From an uncultured Oscillospiraceae bacterium (GTDB lineage: Bacteria; Bacillota; Clostridia; Oscillospirales; Oscillospiraceae), in contig CAJFNZ010000121.1 in assembly GCA_904395905.1 (NCBI GenBank), positions 1 through 40,523 on the forward strand: a stretch of DNA of 40,523 nt, read 5' to 3'. Positions within the stretch are counted from its first letter, which is position 1. The number at the start of each line of letters is the position of its first letter. Positions 24,616 to 32,504 of the stretch are shown here, in pieces. Position numbers and translations under genes: made by a program. The notes under the pieces are model-generated. The model saw only the letters and a program-made list of their open reading frames with translations. It ran no database searches and was not told the origin of the DNA.

Positions 24616-24629
24616 TTAGTTATGACTAA
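24616..24629. promoter_or_regulatory. Palindrome TTAGT-N4-ACTAA, candidate DtxR/MntR-type operator
   Basis: TTAGT (24616-24620), TATG, ACTAA (24625-24629), located at the predicted +1 of the DUF3793 transcript. The TTAG...CTAA layout resembles DtxR-family operators, and a DtxR-type regulator is encoded 0.7 kb away at 25298-25678. The link is inference. Confidence 0.55.
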
Positions 24630-24687
24630 CCGCATGGGCCGCGGCATCCGTTCCCGCGGCCGAGCGCCCACGGAAAGGAGTCCGCCG

Positions 24688-25233
24688 ATGTCCCTGGAAG
24701 AGGCCCTGGTCTGCCACTGCGCCCCCACCCTGGCCGGTTTGAAGGTTGCCAGTCTGTTCCGCCGCCGGGCCGGCGGCGACAGCCGTCCGGAGCTGGTCCG
24801 GCTGCGGCAGCAGCTGGCCGCCCGGGGGCTGTCGCTGTGCGTCCTGCGCCGGCAGAACGGCAGCCGCCTGCTGTACGTCTACCGCCCGGCGGCCCTGGAG
24901 CGCCTGCTGGCCCGGGAGGAAGTCCGCCGCTTCCTGGCGGAGCGGGGGTACCCGGAGGGGGCCGGCCGCTGCCTGGGAGAGCTGGCCCGCCGCCTGGCGG
25001 GACGCGCCCCGTTCCCCCATGAGATTGGCCTCTTCCTGGGCTATCCCCTGGAGGACGTGGAGGGCTTCATCCACCACGGCGGCCGCCACAGCCGCTGCGT
25101 GGGCTGCTGGAAGGTCTACGGCGACGTGGCCGCCGCCCGGGAGCGCTTTGCCCGCTACGCCGCCTGCACCCGCTGCTATCTGGCCCAATACCACCGGGGG
25201 ACGCCCCTGGCCCGCCTGGCCGTGGCCGGCTGA
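24688..25233 (+). CDS. DUF3793 family protein
   Basis: 181 aa, cytosolic. Opens MSLEEALVCHCAPTLAGLKVASLF and contains the family features: the CHCAPTLAGLKVASLF start, a Y-x-Y-R strand (LLYVYRPAALE), FPHEIGLFLGYPLEDVEGFIHHGG and a cysteine-containing end CVGCWKVYGD...CTRCY. Start 24688 follows GGAAAGGAG by 8 nt; an in-frame ATG at 24622 overlaps the palindromic operator and is rejected. The biochemical function of DUF3793 is unknown. From memory, such genes are often near ferrous-iron uptake or flavodoxin genes in Clostridia, and here a DtxR-type regulator is next door, which together hint at a role in iron or heme handling. Confidence 0.9.
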   Translation: MSLEEALVCHCAPTLAGLKVASLFRRRAGGDSRPELVRLRQQLAARGLSLCVLRRQNGSRLLYVYRPAALERLLAREEVRRFLAERGYPEGAGRCLGELARRLAGRAPFPHEIGLFLGYPLEDVEGFIHHGGRHSRCVGCWKVYGDVAAARERFARYAACTRCYLAQYHRGTPLARLAVAG

Positions 25234-25254
25234 TTCGGCCGGCGCGACGGGAAA

Positions 25255-25279
25255 GGCCCTGCCGGAAACCGGCAGGGCC
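25255..25279. terminator. Hairpin between convergent DUF3793 and DtxR genes
   Basis: GGCCCTGCCGG (25255-25265), AAA loop, CCGGCAGGGCC (25269-25279). Read on the minus strand it is followed by TTTCCC; on the plus strand by CCTCGCCTTT. A plausible shared terminator, with weak T runs both ways. Confidence 0.6.
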
Positions 25280-25297
25280 CCTCGCCTTTCGTCGCCC

Positions 25298-25678
25298 TCA
25301 CGCCTTCGGCTTCTCGCCGCCCAGGGCGTGGGCCTTGATTTTCTCAAAGGTCTCGTCGCTCAAGTCGTGCTCAATTTTGCAGGCGTCGGCGGCGGCGACC
25401 TCCTCGCTGACGCCCAGGCGGATGAAAAACTGGGTCAGCAGCCGGTGGCGGCTGTAAATCCGGCTGGCGATGGCCTCCCCGGCCGGGGTCAGGTGGATAT
25501 AGCCCTCATGGTCCATCTCCACGTACCCGTTCTCCCGCAGCTTCTTCATGGCCACGCTGACGCTGGGCTTGGAGTACCCCAGGGCGTTGACCACGTCAAT
25601 GGACCGGACAAGCCCGATGCGCTCGCGCAGCATCAGGACGGTCTCCAGATAATCCTCGGCAGACTCATAAATTTTCAA
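25298..25678 (-). CDS. DtxR/MntR-family metal-dependent regulator
   Basis: 126 aa from the TTG start. N-terminal winged helix (ESAEDYLETVLMLRERIGLVRSIDVVNALGYSKPSVSVAMKKLRENGYV, then a GYIHLTPAGEAIASRIYSRHRLLTQFF dimerisation helix) and the metal-binding region DACKIEHDLSDETFEKI. The TTG at 25678 is chosen because LKIYESAEDYLET is the usual N-terminus of this group and GGGGGA lies 8 nt upstream; the ATG at 25756 would add a basic, low-complexity tail. Short form without the SH3-like domain, like MntR. Expected to respond to Fe2+ or Mn2+; likely targets are itself, DUF3793 and the C_GCAxxG_C_C gene. Confidence 0.9.
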   Translation of the reverse strand: MKIYESAEDYLETVLMLRERIGLVRSIDVVNALGYSKPSVSVAMKKLRENGYVEMDHEGYIHLTPAGEAIASRIYSRHRLLTQFFIRLGVSEEVAAADACKIEHDLSDETFEKIKAHALGGEKPKA

Positions 25679-25762
25679 AGACGCTTCCCCCTCGCTCGCC
25701 GCTTTCGCGGCCCTGTCGCCCGCCCCTCCGCCGGCTCGCCGGCGTTCGGCGCGCAAATCCGC

Positions 25763-25773
25763 CTAATCTTTAG
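25763..25773. promoter_or_regulatory. CTAA-TCT-TTAG palindrome upstream of the DtxR gene
   Basis: CTAA (25763-25766), TCT, TTAG (25770-25773), in the A+T-rich gap between the divergent DtxR-type gene and the C_GCAxxG_C_C gene. It shares TTAG/CTAA half-sites with the palindrome at 24616-24629, which supports a common regulator, though the half-site order is inverted and the site is short. Confidence 0.35.
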
Positions 25774-25824
25774 TTTATTTACGGTACCACATTTTACGCC
25801 CCTTGACAAGGGCCAAAAACAGCC

Positions 25825-25853
25825 TTGACACGGCGGCGGCGGCGCGGTATCGT
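25825..25853 (+). promoter_or_regulatory. Promoter of the C_GCAxxG_C_C gene
   Basis: TTGACA (25825-25830), 17-bp spacer, TATCGT (25848-25853). A second TTGACA at 25803-25808 has no matching -10 at the right distance. Confidence 0.65.
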
Positions 25854-25892
25854 AGAAAAAAACGGCTATCGCCGGAAAAGGAGGCCATTTCC

Positions 25893-26360
25893 ATGGACGA
25901 CATGGAGGCATATGCCCGCCGGGCGCGGGAATTCTTCCACCAGGGGTACAACTGCGCCCAGTCGGTCTTTCTGGCCTTTGCCGGGGACCTGGGGCTGGAG
26001 CAGGCCGCGGCGGCGCGGATGGCCTCCTCCTTCGGCGCCGGCATGGGACGCCTCCGGGAGGTCTGCGGCGCCGTGACGGCCATGTTCCTCATCGCCGGCA
26101 TCGCCCTGGGCTACGACGACCCGGCCGACGACGAGGCCAAGGCCGGCCATTACCGCCGGATTCAGGAGCTGGCCGCCCAGTTCCGCGCGCGGCACGGGAC
26201 GCTCCTCTGCCGGGAGCTGCTGGGCCTTCCGGCGGGGCCCGACGACCCGACGCCCTCGGCCAGGACGCCCCAATACTACGCCAGCCGCCCCTGCGCCGAC
26301 TGTATCGCCGACGCCGCCGCCATCATCGCCCGGCGGCTGCGGGAGGAAGGCCGGCTGTAA
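25893..26360 (+). CDS. C_GCAxxG_C_C family (redox-active cysteine) protein
   Basis: 155 aa. Characteristic cysteine and glycine pattern: GYNCAQSVFLAF near residue 20, SSFGAGMGRLREVCGAV around 45-60, a later LLCRELLG and the C-terminal RPCADCIADAAAII. The family is common in anaerobes and assumed to be redox-active; the true function is not known. ATG at 25893 follows AAAGGAGG by 7 nt. The same domain forms the N-terminus of the siroheme-ferredoxin fusion at 972-2336, so this is a stand-alone paralogue. In the motif here the middle segment reads GRLREVCGAV where the fused copy has GCGSTCGAL, so the first cysteine of that segment is absent. Confidence 0.9.
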   Translation: MDDMEAYARRAREFFHQGYNCAQSVFLAFAGDLGLEQAAAARMASSFGAGMGRLREVCGAVTAMFLIAGIALGYDDPADDEAKAGHYRRIQELAAQFRARHGTLLCRELLGLPAGPDDPTPSARTPQYYASRPCADCIADAAAIIARRLREEGRL

Positions 26361-26364
26361 CAGA

Positions 26365-26404
26365 CCGGGCCCCGGATCCATGCTCTGCAGGATCCGGGGC
26401 CCGG
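26365..26404. terminator. Perfect 15-bp hairpin between convergent genes
   Basis: Arms 26365-26379 and 26390-26404 are exactly complementary (CCGGGCCCCGGATCC type) with a 10-nt loop, lying between the stops of the C_GCAxxG_C_C gene and the lipoprotein gene. No T run is present on either side, so Rho-independent termination would be inefficient; it may protect transcript ends. Confidence 0.6.
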
Positions 26405-26429
26405 CGCGTTCCCAGGCCGACCCGCCCCG

Positions 26430-27548
26430 TCAGGCCGCCGGAGCGGCGGGCAGCGTCTCCGCCAGCCCGGTACGGTAATACTGCCCCATGGTGTAGAGGG
26501 TGATTTCCACCGGCCCCTCCTCGACCTGGGCCGGCACCTCCATCAGGTAGTAGAGGGTACCGCTGCCCAGAGGCGCGATGTCATAGAGGTCCGGATAGCT
26601 GTTGAGACTGGCGCCGCCGTCCTCCTCGAAGCAGGCCGAGGCGCTGTACTGGTATTTCCCGTCGTAGACGCACGTGACGCCGGCCACCCCCGAATACCGC
26701 AGGTTGGTCCCGCCCAGGTTTGTGGCCGAGACCTTGACAATCAGGAAGGTGTTGCCGTTGTCGGCGGAATAATAGTGGTAGTACCCGCTGGGCATGGGCG
26801 GGTAGAGGGTGGTGGAAAAATAGATGTCCTCCACCGTCAGGCTCAGCGTCTCCCCATCGGTAATCTCCTGGCCGATGGCCAGCTCCCCCACCCGGCTCTC
26901 AAAGGTGGACAGGGCGAAGCTGCCCGCCCGCACGTCGTCCCCGGCCGTGAAGGTCACCGTCAGGTCGGTCGTGTCCGTGCCCTCCGGCACCTCGAACAGG
27001 AAATACAGGCGGACGCTCTGAAGGGCCCCCACGTCGGTGATGTTGGCGTATCCGAAGGTCTCGCCGCCGTCCTCCTCCACAATGCTGAAGCCCGGGTACT
27101 GGCTGCCGGCGGCCTCCAGGGACGCCGAGAGCAGCGTGTCGGCCCGGGCGCTCTGGCCGCCCAGGTTCTGGACGTCGGTCACCATCACCAGGTACGTACT
27201 GCCCGCCGGCGCTTCATAGTAGGTGTGGACGCCGGTCACCCGGGGCGGCACCACGTTCGTCGTCTCATAGGCGTTGACGATGGTGTACGCCACCTGGTCC
27301 TCCACGGTGTTGGGCGCCTCCAGGTCCAGCGGGGCGGCCTCCGCCGCCGTGGGTTCCGGCTCCGTCTCTTCAAAGTTGACGGTAATCTCCAGGCCGTCCG
27401 TGGCCTGCTCGTCGTCCGTGGCCTGCTCGTCGTCCTCCGCCGCCAGCGCTTCCCCCGCGCCGCTGTCGTCCGGGGCCACCGTGGCGGTACAGGCCGCCAG
27501 ACCCAGCAGCATGGCAGCCGCCAGCAGCATCCAAAACCATCTCTTCAT
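26430..27548 (-). CDS. Lipoprotein with two DUF4352-like beta-sandwich domains
   Basis: 372 aa. Signal peptide MKRWFWMLLAAAMLLGLAAC with lipobox LAAC (lipid-modified Cys20), then an acidic linker (residues about 25-75) containing a duplicated DEQATD unit, then two similar domains (about 85-215 and 225-355). Each has a long-strand pattern (STYLVMVTDVQNLGG versus NTFLIVKVSATNLGG) and ends in a PEG or VEEGPVEI segment, as in extracellular DUF4352-type immunoglobulin-like proteins. Surface-anchored; ligand unknown. ATG at 27548 sits after GGAGGCAGGGGG. It is the third gene after the AI-2E permease and HAD phosphatase, 40 bp downstream of the latter. Confidence 0.82.
   Translation of the reverse strand: MKRWFWMLLAAAMLLGLAACTATVAPDDSGAGEALAAEDDEQATDDEQATDGLEITVNFEETEPEPTAAEAAPLDLEAPNTVEDQVAYTIVNAYETTNVVPPRVTGVHTYYEAPAGSTYLVMVTDVQNLGGQSARADTLLSASLEAAGSQYPGFSIVEEDGGETFGYANITDVGALQSVRLYFLFEVPEGTDTTDLTVTFTAGDDVRAGSFALSTFESRVGELAIGQEITDGETLSLTVEDIYFSTTLYPPMPSGYYHYYSADNGNTFLIVKVSATNLGGTNLRYSGVAGVTCVYDGKYQYSASACFEEDGGASLNSYPDLYDIAPLGSGTLYYLMEVPAQVEEGPVEITLYTMGQYYRTGLAETLPAAPAA
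27396..27431. repeat. Perfect 18-bp tandem duplication inside the lipoprotein gene
   Basis: Two identical 18-bp units (27396-27413 and 27414-27431) encode the repeated DEQATD in the acidic linker. The in-frame, exact duplication suggests a recent slippage event that changes linker length without breaking the protein. Confidence 0.9.
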
Positions 27549-27588
27549 AACCCCCTGCCTCCTCCAAACATCTCTCTACTTCCGCCGA

Positions 27589-28251
27589 CTATGCCCGTTC
27601 TCTCTCCAACCGGGCAAGAATCCAGTCGGCAGCGGCCGCCGGCGTCTCTGCCAGGCCCGCCGCCCCGGCCGCCGCCAGCTCCTCCCGGCTGCCGTAGCCG
27701 TAGAGGACCCCCAGGCACGGCAGGCCGTTCTCCCGCGCTCCGTCCACGTCGTGGCGGCGGTCCCCCACCATCAGGGCCCGCCGGGCGCCGGACTGCTCCA
27801 GCGCGTAGGCGACCACCTGGCCCTTCCGGGCCCGCGTCTCCGCGCCGTCGCTGCCGGCCACCGTGTGGAAATAGGGCATCAGGCCGAAGCGCTCCAGGAT
27901 CCGCCGGGCGAAGACCTCGGGCTTGCTGGTGGCCAGCACCAGCCGCAGCCCCGCCTCCCGGAGGCGGGCGAGCATCTCCGGCACGCCGTCGTAGACCCGG
28001 TTCTCCCAGATGCCCGTCTCCTCGAAGTAGGCCCGGAAGGCGGCCAGAAGCCGCCGGGCCCCGGCCTCGTCCAGGCCGTAGACCGCCTGGAACTCCTCCA
28101 GCAGCGGCGGGCCGATGAACCGGTACAGCTGTTCCCGGGGCGGCACCGCCATCCCGGCCTCCCGCAGGGCGTGGGCGATGGAATTGGTGATGCCCAGGCC
28201 CGGGTCGGTCAGTGTGCCGTCCAGGTCCAAAAGGACGGTGTCAAGTTCCAC
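27589..28251 (-). CDS. HAD-superfamily phosphatase, phosphoglycolate phosphatase-like
   Basis: 220 aa. HAD motifs in order: I LLDLDGTLTDP (nucleophile Asp and acid Asp), II LVLATSKPEV, III K at GSDGAETRARKGQV, IV MVGDRRHDVDGARENG. Cap domain type C1 (residues about 15-85). Resembles Gph/5'-nucleotidase-like enzymes; the substrate cannot be assigned. GTG start at 28251 overlaps the end of the permease gene by 11 bp with a G-rich stretch upstream, indicating translational coupling. Motif IV is GDRRHD where Gph usually has GDxxxD, which is consistent. Confidence 0.9.
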   Translation of the reverse strand: MELDTVLLDLDGTLTDPGLGITNSIAHALREAGMAVPPREQLYRFIGPPLLEEFQAVYGLDEAGARRLLAAFRAYFEETGIWENRVYDGVPEMLARLREAGLRLVLATSKPEVFARRILERFGLMPYFHTVAGSDGAETRARKGQVVAYALEQSGARRALMVGDRRHDVDGARENGLPCLGVLYGYGSREELAAAGAAGLAETPAAAADWILARLERERA

Positions 28252-29389
28252 GGGGCGCGCCCCCCTTCTTGGCGGCCTTGGGCCGGTTGTCCAGCCAGTC
28301 CAGGACCAGGGTGTAGAGGACCGAGGCGATGGGCACCCCCAGCAGCACGCCGGTGATGCCGGCCAGGTTGCTTCCGATGATGACGGCGCTCAGGACGATG
28401 ACGCCCGGCAGGCCCACCGAACGGCCCACCACCTTGGGATAGATGACGTTGCCCTCTATCACCTGGAGGGCCAGGACAAAAATCAAAAACAGCAGCGCCT
28501 GGAGCGGACTCTCCATGAGAATCAGCAGGCAGCCGACAATCTCGCCAATCAGCGGGCCGATGATGGGCACAACCGCCGTGACGCCCACCAGCACGGAGAT
28601 GATGGCCGCGTTGGGGAAGCGGAAAATCTTCATGCCCACGAAGCAGAGGACGCCGAGGATGACGGCCTCCGTCAGCTGCCCGACGATGAAGTTGCTGAAC
28701 GAGCTGTTGGCCAGGGCGCAGATCCGGCGCAGCTTTTCGGCCGCCTGGGGCGGCAGCAGGGCCCGGGAGATCCGCATCGCCAGTTCGCCGGCCCGCTCCT
28801 TCTGGGCCAGGACGTAGATGGCGATGAAGAAGCTGAAGACCAGGTTCATCAGGCTCCGGATGACCGACGTGGTGACGCCGGCGGCCGTCTCGACGATGCT
28901 GGTATCGGTGCCGGGCGTGAGCATCTGCTGGATGGTGTCGAACAGCTTCCCCCAGTCCAGCCGCGCGGTGAAGACCTGCTGGTCGTTGATGCGGATGCCG
29001 GACAGCCAATTCTGGATGGTCTCCACATACTCCTCAAGGTTCGTCACCAGCAGCAGGATGGACTCCTGGAGTTCGGGGATAATGACCACCATCAGCAGCA
29101 CCACGATGCCCAGCGTGAGGAAAATGGTGGCCACCAGGCTCACCGGCCGCAGCAGGCGGCGGACCCAGGGCTTGGGGCTCTTTTTCATAAAGAGGAAGAT
29201 ATGCTGCTCCAACACCCGCAGCAGCACGTTGAGGACGAAGGCGATGCAGAAGCCCGTGACCACCGGCGCAACGACGGCGTAGGCGGTCTTCACGGCCTCC
29301 CAGGCCGTCTGGAAGTTCTGAAGCAGGGCGTACAGCAGCACCCCGAAGGCTATCAAGGCCAAAATTGCCTGAAACCGCTTTTTTTCCAA
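28241..29389 (-). CDS. AI-2E family transporter (PF01594 permease)
   Basis: 382 aa from the TTG start. About eight membrane helices with the family blocks FLTLGIVVLLMVVIIPELQ, NFIVGQLTEAVILG, VLVGVTAVVPIIGPLIGEIVG, VIEGNVIYPKVVGRSVGLPG and GITGVLLGVPIASVLY. Some members export autoinducer 2, others are Na+/H+ antiporters; this one cannot be placed. The TTG at 29389 is proposed because GGGGGAGG (29407-29400) precedes it and the strong promoter -10 at 29436-29441 overlaps the only upstream ATG candidates (29446 and 29509), which would therefore be untranscribed. First gene of a three-gene operon with the HAD phosphatase and lipoprotein. Confidence 0.88.
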   Translation of the reverse strand: MEKKRFQAILALIAFGVLLYALLQNFQTAWEAVKTAYAVVAPVVTGFCIAFVLNVLLRVLEQHIFLFMKKSPKPWVRRLLRPVSLVATIFLTLGIVVLLMVVIIPELQESILLLVTNLEEYVETIQNWLSGIRINDQQVFTARLDWGKLFDTIQQMLTPGTDTSIVETAAGVTTSVIRSLMNLVFSFFIAIYVLAQKERAGELAMRISRALLPPQAAEKLRRICALANSSFSNFIVGQLTEAVILGVLCFVGMKIFRFPNAAIISVLVGVTAVVPIIGPLIGEIVGCLLILMESPLQALLFLIFVLALQVIEGNVIYPKVVGRSVGLPGVIVLSAVIIGSNLAGITGVLLGVPIASVLYTLVLDWLDNRPKAAKKGGAPRGT

Positions 29390-29435
29390 CTTGTGCCGAA
29401 CCTCCCCCGCCCCGCGGCCTCTGATGTTCGATTTT

Positions 29436-29464
29436 AGTATACCCATTCCCCCGGAGGCCGTCAA
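29436..29464 (-). promoter_or_regulatory. Promoter of the AI-2E permease operon
   Basis: Minus-strand TTGACG (29464-29459), 17-bp spacer, TATACT (29441-29436). Transcription would begin near 29429, about 40 nt before the proposed TTG start codon at 29389. Confidence 0.8.
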
Positions 29465-29556
29465 CCCCATTTCCGGGGAAATCCCGCGAGGCCGCGGAAA
29501 CGTCTGCAATTTGGCATCTGTCGCCGGGCTGGCTCGGGATTTTGTGCAAGTTTCAG

Positions 29557-29602
29557 TTGCAATTCCCGTCGGTTTGCAGTATCATACTACCGTTTATATA
29601 CT
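29557..29602 (+). promoter_or_regulatory. Two overlapping promoters of the peptide operon
   Basis: TTGCAA (29557-29562)-17 bp-TATCAT (29580-29585), and, shifted by 17 bp, TTGCAG (29574-29579)-17 bp-TATACT (29597-29602). Either would give a leader of about 75-95 nt before the GTG at 29685. The upstream TGCAA...TTGCA arrangement at 29545-29562 is a small inverted repeat that may be an operator. Confidence 0.6.
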
Positions 29603-29684
29603 GTGTATGCCGCAGAGCGTCGCCCGGCCCCCGATTTTGCCGGCCGCGGACCCGTTCCCGGCCCACCTTCAGGAGGAATCCACC

Positions 29685-30764
29685 GTGAAAATCACCAACG
29701 TGAAAATCGAGAAGTTCTCCGCCCCCCTGTCCCAGCCCTTCCGGGTTGCCTTCGGCGTCATCGAAGACTCGGACAGCTGGACCGTCAAGGTGACCACCGA
29801 CGAGGGCATCTACGGCCTCGGCTCGGCGGCCCCCATCGGCTTCGTCACCGGCGAGACCATGGAGACCTGCTACACCGTGATGAAGCTCTTTGCCGACGCC
29901 TTCCTCGGCTTCGACCCCCTGGACATCGCCGGCGCCCACAAGCTCATGGACAGCATCATCTACGGCAACGGCTCGGCCAAGTGCGCCTTCGACCTGGCCC
30001 TCTACGACATCGCCGGTAAGAAGCAGAACCTGCCGGTCTACCGGCTCCTGGGCGGCACGAACCCGGTGGTCCACAACGACATCACCATCGGCATCGACAC
30101 CCCGGCCAACATGGAGGCCGCCGCCCGGAAGTTCGTCTTCGAAAAGGGCTTTGACATCCTCAAGGTGAAAATCGGCATCAACCCCGACGACGACCGGGAG
30201 GCCCTGCGCCGGATCCGCGCCGCCGTGGGCTCCGACGTCCGCCTGCGGGTGGACGCCAACCAGGGCTACACCGTGGAGACCGCCCTGGAGGCCCTGAAGG
30301 ACTTTGAGAAGCTGGGCGTCGAGGCCGCCGAGCAGTGCCTGCCCTGGTGGGACTTCGACGGCGCGGCCCGGCTGAAGCGGGAGAACAAGACCTCGGTCAA
30401 GCTGATGCTCGACGAGTCCATCCACAACATCCACGACGCCCACCGCGCCGTCCAGCTGGACTGCGCCGACTTCTACAACATCAAGCTGATGAAGTGCGGC
30501 GGCCTCTACTACGGCGCGCAGATTGCCGACATCGCCGAGGCCAACGGCGTCGGGTGCATGGTCGGCTGTATGCAGGAGAACAAAATCAGCATCACCGCCG
30601 GCGTCAGCCTGGTGGCCGCCAAGAAGGCCATCGTCGAGGCCGACTGCGACAGCTTCATGTTCTTCAAGGGCGACGACGACGGCATCCCCGGCGGCTTCAC
30701 CCGCCAGGGCGGCATCTTCCACCTGCTGGAGAAGCCCGGCCTGGGCATCGACATGGACATCTGA
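29685..30764 (+). CDS. Dipeptide epimerase (enolase superfamily)
   Basis: 359 aa. Epimerises the second residue of dipeptides, L-Ala-D/L-Glu being the best-known substrate from murein recycling. Catalytic residues are all visible: KxK at 160/162 (ILKVKIG), metal ligands Asp190 (DANQGY), Glu216 (EQCLPWWD) and Asp243 (MLDES), and Lys267 (NIKLMKCGG). GTG at 29685 is supported by AGGAGGA (29671-29677) 7 nt upstream. It is the first gene of an operon with two serine hydrolases and a Dpp-type importer, so imported peptides are the likely substrates. Its true dipeptide preference (acidic, cationic or hydrophobic) cannot be told from sequence alone. Confidence 0.92.
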   Translation: MKITNVKIEKFSAPLSQPFRVAFGVIEDSDSWTVKVTTDEGIYGLGSAAPIGFVTGETMETCYTVMKLFADAFLGFDPLDIAGAHKLMDSIIYGNGSAKCAFDLALYDIAGKKQNLPVYRLLGGTNPVVHNDITIGIDTPANMEAAARKFVFEKGFDILKVKIGINPDDDREALRRIRAAVGSDVRLRVDANQGYTVETALEALKDFEKLGVEAAEQCLPWWDFDGAARLKRENKTSVKLMLDESIHNIHDAHRAVQLDCADFYNIKLMKCGGLYYGAQIADIAEANGVGCMVGCMQENKISITAGVSLVAAKKAIVEADCDSFMFFKGDDDGIPGGFTRQGGIFHLLEKPGLGIDMDI

Positions 30765-30778
30765 ACAGGAGGGACGTT

Positions 30779-32284
30779 ATGGCGCTCCAAGCGCAACCGA
30801 TTCTCGACGCCGTCCGCGCCCAGCTGCCCCGCTGGGAGGCGCCCTCTATCTCCTACGCGGTTGTCCAGGGGGACCAGATTGTCCTCGCCGGCGGCGCGGG
30901 CCTCTCCGACGGCCGCGCCCGGCCGGCCGACGGCAAAACCCTCTATCAGATTGCCAGCTGCTCCAAGGCCTTCACCGCCACGGCGGCCGCGCTGCTGGCC
31001 ACCGACGGCGCGCTGGACCTGGACGCCCCGGTGCGGGAGTACCTGCCGGCCTTCCGCCTTCCGGATTCCTACGCCGGCGACCACCTGACCACCCGGGATT
31101 TCCTCTCCCACCGCAGCGGCCTGCCGCGCCACGAGTACGCCTGGTACGGCACCGGCTTCACCCGCAGCGAGCTGATGGAAAACCTCCGGTACCTGCCCCT
31201 GACGGCCCCCATCCGCTATACCTTCCAGTACAGCAATTTCAACTACATGGTGGTCGGCTGCCTTGTTGAAGCCGTCAGCGGCCTGCCCTTCGAGGAGTTC
31301 CTGGTCCGGCGGCTGTTCCGGCCCCTGGGCATGGAGCGGACCTACGCCTACCACGCCCGGGCCCGGGAGGCCGGCAACCACGCTCTGGCCTTCGACCGGG
31401 ACGAGCCCTTCGTCATGGCCGGCTGCCGGGAGATTCCCTTCTACCGCTCTCCGGCCGAGGCCGACGGGGTCGGCGACCCCACGGCCGCCGCCGGCTGCGT
31501 GGTCTCCTGCGCCGAGGACATGGCCCGGTGGCTCCGGTTCCAGCTGGGCCGCGGCGCCCTGGACGGCCGCCGGCTCGTCCGGCCGGAGTGGATGGACCTC
31601 CAGCACACCCCCCACGTGGCCATGGAGCTGGATCCATCCTACGCCCCCCAGCGGACCGACAGCGCCTACTGCCTGGGCTGGTTCCTCCACCACTACCGCG
31701 GGCTGCGGATGCTGGAGCACGGCGGCAACATCGACGGCTTCGCCTCGGCCGCGGCCCTGGTGCCGGAGCTGGATTTGGGCGTCTTCGCCAGCGTCAACAT
31801 GACCTCCAGCCTCCTGGCCGAAGCCTTTGTCTACGACGTCGTGGACCGGGCCCTGGGCGCCGCAGACACCGACTGGTACGACCGGCTCTACCGGGCCAAC
31901 GGCGACCTCTACGACCGGATCCGGGCGCGGACGGCCGCCGTGGGCGGCGCGCCGGTGGCCGGCACCCGCCCCTCCCACGACCTCTCCGCCTACGTTGGGG
32001 TCTACGAGGCCCCGGGCTACCGGCCCATGCGGGTCTTCCTCCGGGACGGCCAGCTGGCTCTGGAATTCAACACCTTCACGGTGGGGCTCCGCCACCACCA
32101 CTACGACGCCTTCACCACCGACGGCGTCATCGGCGAACTGCCGCCGGGCCTGGTGCTGACCTTCTTCGCAGAGCCCCAGGGCGGCATCCATCAGGTTGAA
32201 GCCCTGCTGGGCAGCGAGCCCGGCCTCCAGCCGACGGTGTTCCGGCGGCCGGCCGCCCGGGACGGACGGGAGGCGGCGGTATGA
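30779..32284 (+). CDS. Serine hydrolase, class C beta-lactamase/penicillin-binding-protein fold, copy 1
   Basis: 501 aa. Catalytic SxxK at Ser60-C-S-Lys63 (QIASCSKAFTA), YxN in QYSNFNY, and HGG in LEHGGNIDGF, the third motif of this family in place of KTG. The C-terminal ~110 residues form an extra lipocalin-like beta domain seen in D-aminopeptidase and esterase-type members. There is no signal peptide, so it acts in the cytoplasm on imported compounds, not on cell-wall synthesis. The start at 30779 follows AGGAGGG. Very similar layout to the protein at 32505 (shared RHEYAWYGT segment), hence a paralogous pair. Likely a peptidase or amidase acting on D-residue or modified peptides; substrate unknown. 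Confidence 0.9.
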   Translation: MALQAQPILDAVRAQLPRWEAPSISYAVVQGDQIVLAGGAGLSDGRARPADGKTLYQIASCSKAFTATAAALLATDGALDLDAPVREYLPAFRLPDSYAGDHLTTRDFLSHRSGLPRHEYAWYGTGFTRSELMENLRYLPLTAPIRYTFQYSNFNYMVVGCLVEAVSGLPFEEFLVRRLFRPLGMERTYAYHARAREAGNHALAFDRDEPFVMAGCREIPFYRSPAEADGVGDPTAAAGCVVSCAEDMARWLRFQLGRGALDGRRLVRPEWMDLQHTPHVAMELDPSYAPQRTDSAYCLGWFLHHYRGLRMLEHGGNIDGFASAAALVPELDLGVFASVNMTSSLLAEAFVYDVVDRALGAADTDWYDRLYRANGDLYDRIRARTAAVGGAPVAGTRPSHDLSAYVGVYEAPGYRPMRVFLRDGQLALEFNTFTVGLRHHHYDAFTTDGVIGELPPGLVLTFFAEPQGGIHQVEALLGSEPGLQPTVFRRPAARDGREAAV

Positions 32285-32499
32285 AGCGCTTTCAGAAGCT
32301 GTACAGCCAGGGGACCCTCGACGTCCTGGAAATCTGGCTGGACACGGAGACCGGCGTCCAGTACCTGTTCCGCGGCTGCGGCAACGCCGGCGGGCTGACG
32401 CCGCTGCTGGACCACACGGGACGGCAGGCGGTGACGGCGGCGTCTCCCGACTGGTCGGCGGCGCAGCGCGCGGCATCCGGCAATCAGAGTAAGGAGTGA
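32281..32499 (+). CDS. DUF6440 family small protein
   Basis: 72 aa. MKRFQKLYSQGTLDVLEIWLDTETGVQYLF...GNAGGLTPLLDHTG fits the short DUF6440 pattern (charged KRF start, D-x-E-TGVQYLF strand, GGLTPLLD). Function unknown. The ATG overlaps the stop of the upstream hydrolase (ATGA), so it is translated by coupling. Its C-terminal 20 residues are poorly conserved-looking. It is wedged between two paralogous serine hydrolases in a peptide-import operon. Confidence 0.85.
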   Translation: MKRFQKLYSQGTLDVLEIWLDTETGVQYLFRGCGNAGGLTPLLDHTGRQAVTAASPDWSAAQRAASGNQSKE

Positions 32500-32504
32500 C
32501 AGTC

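Noticed and set aside
24351-24728. 125-codon minus-strand open frame in the A+T-rich intergenic region
   Set aside because: Runs through two promoters and an operator, has no RBS and no family resemblance; base composition is that of a control region.
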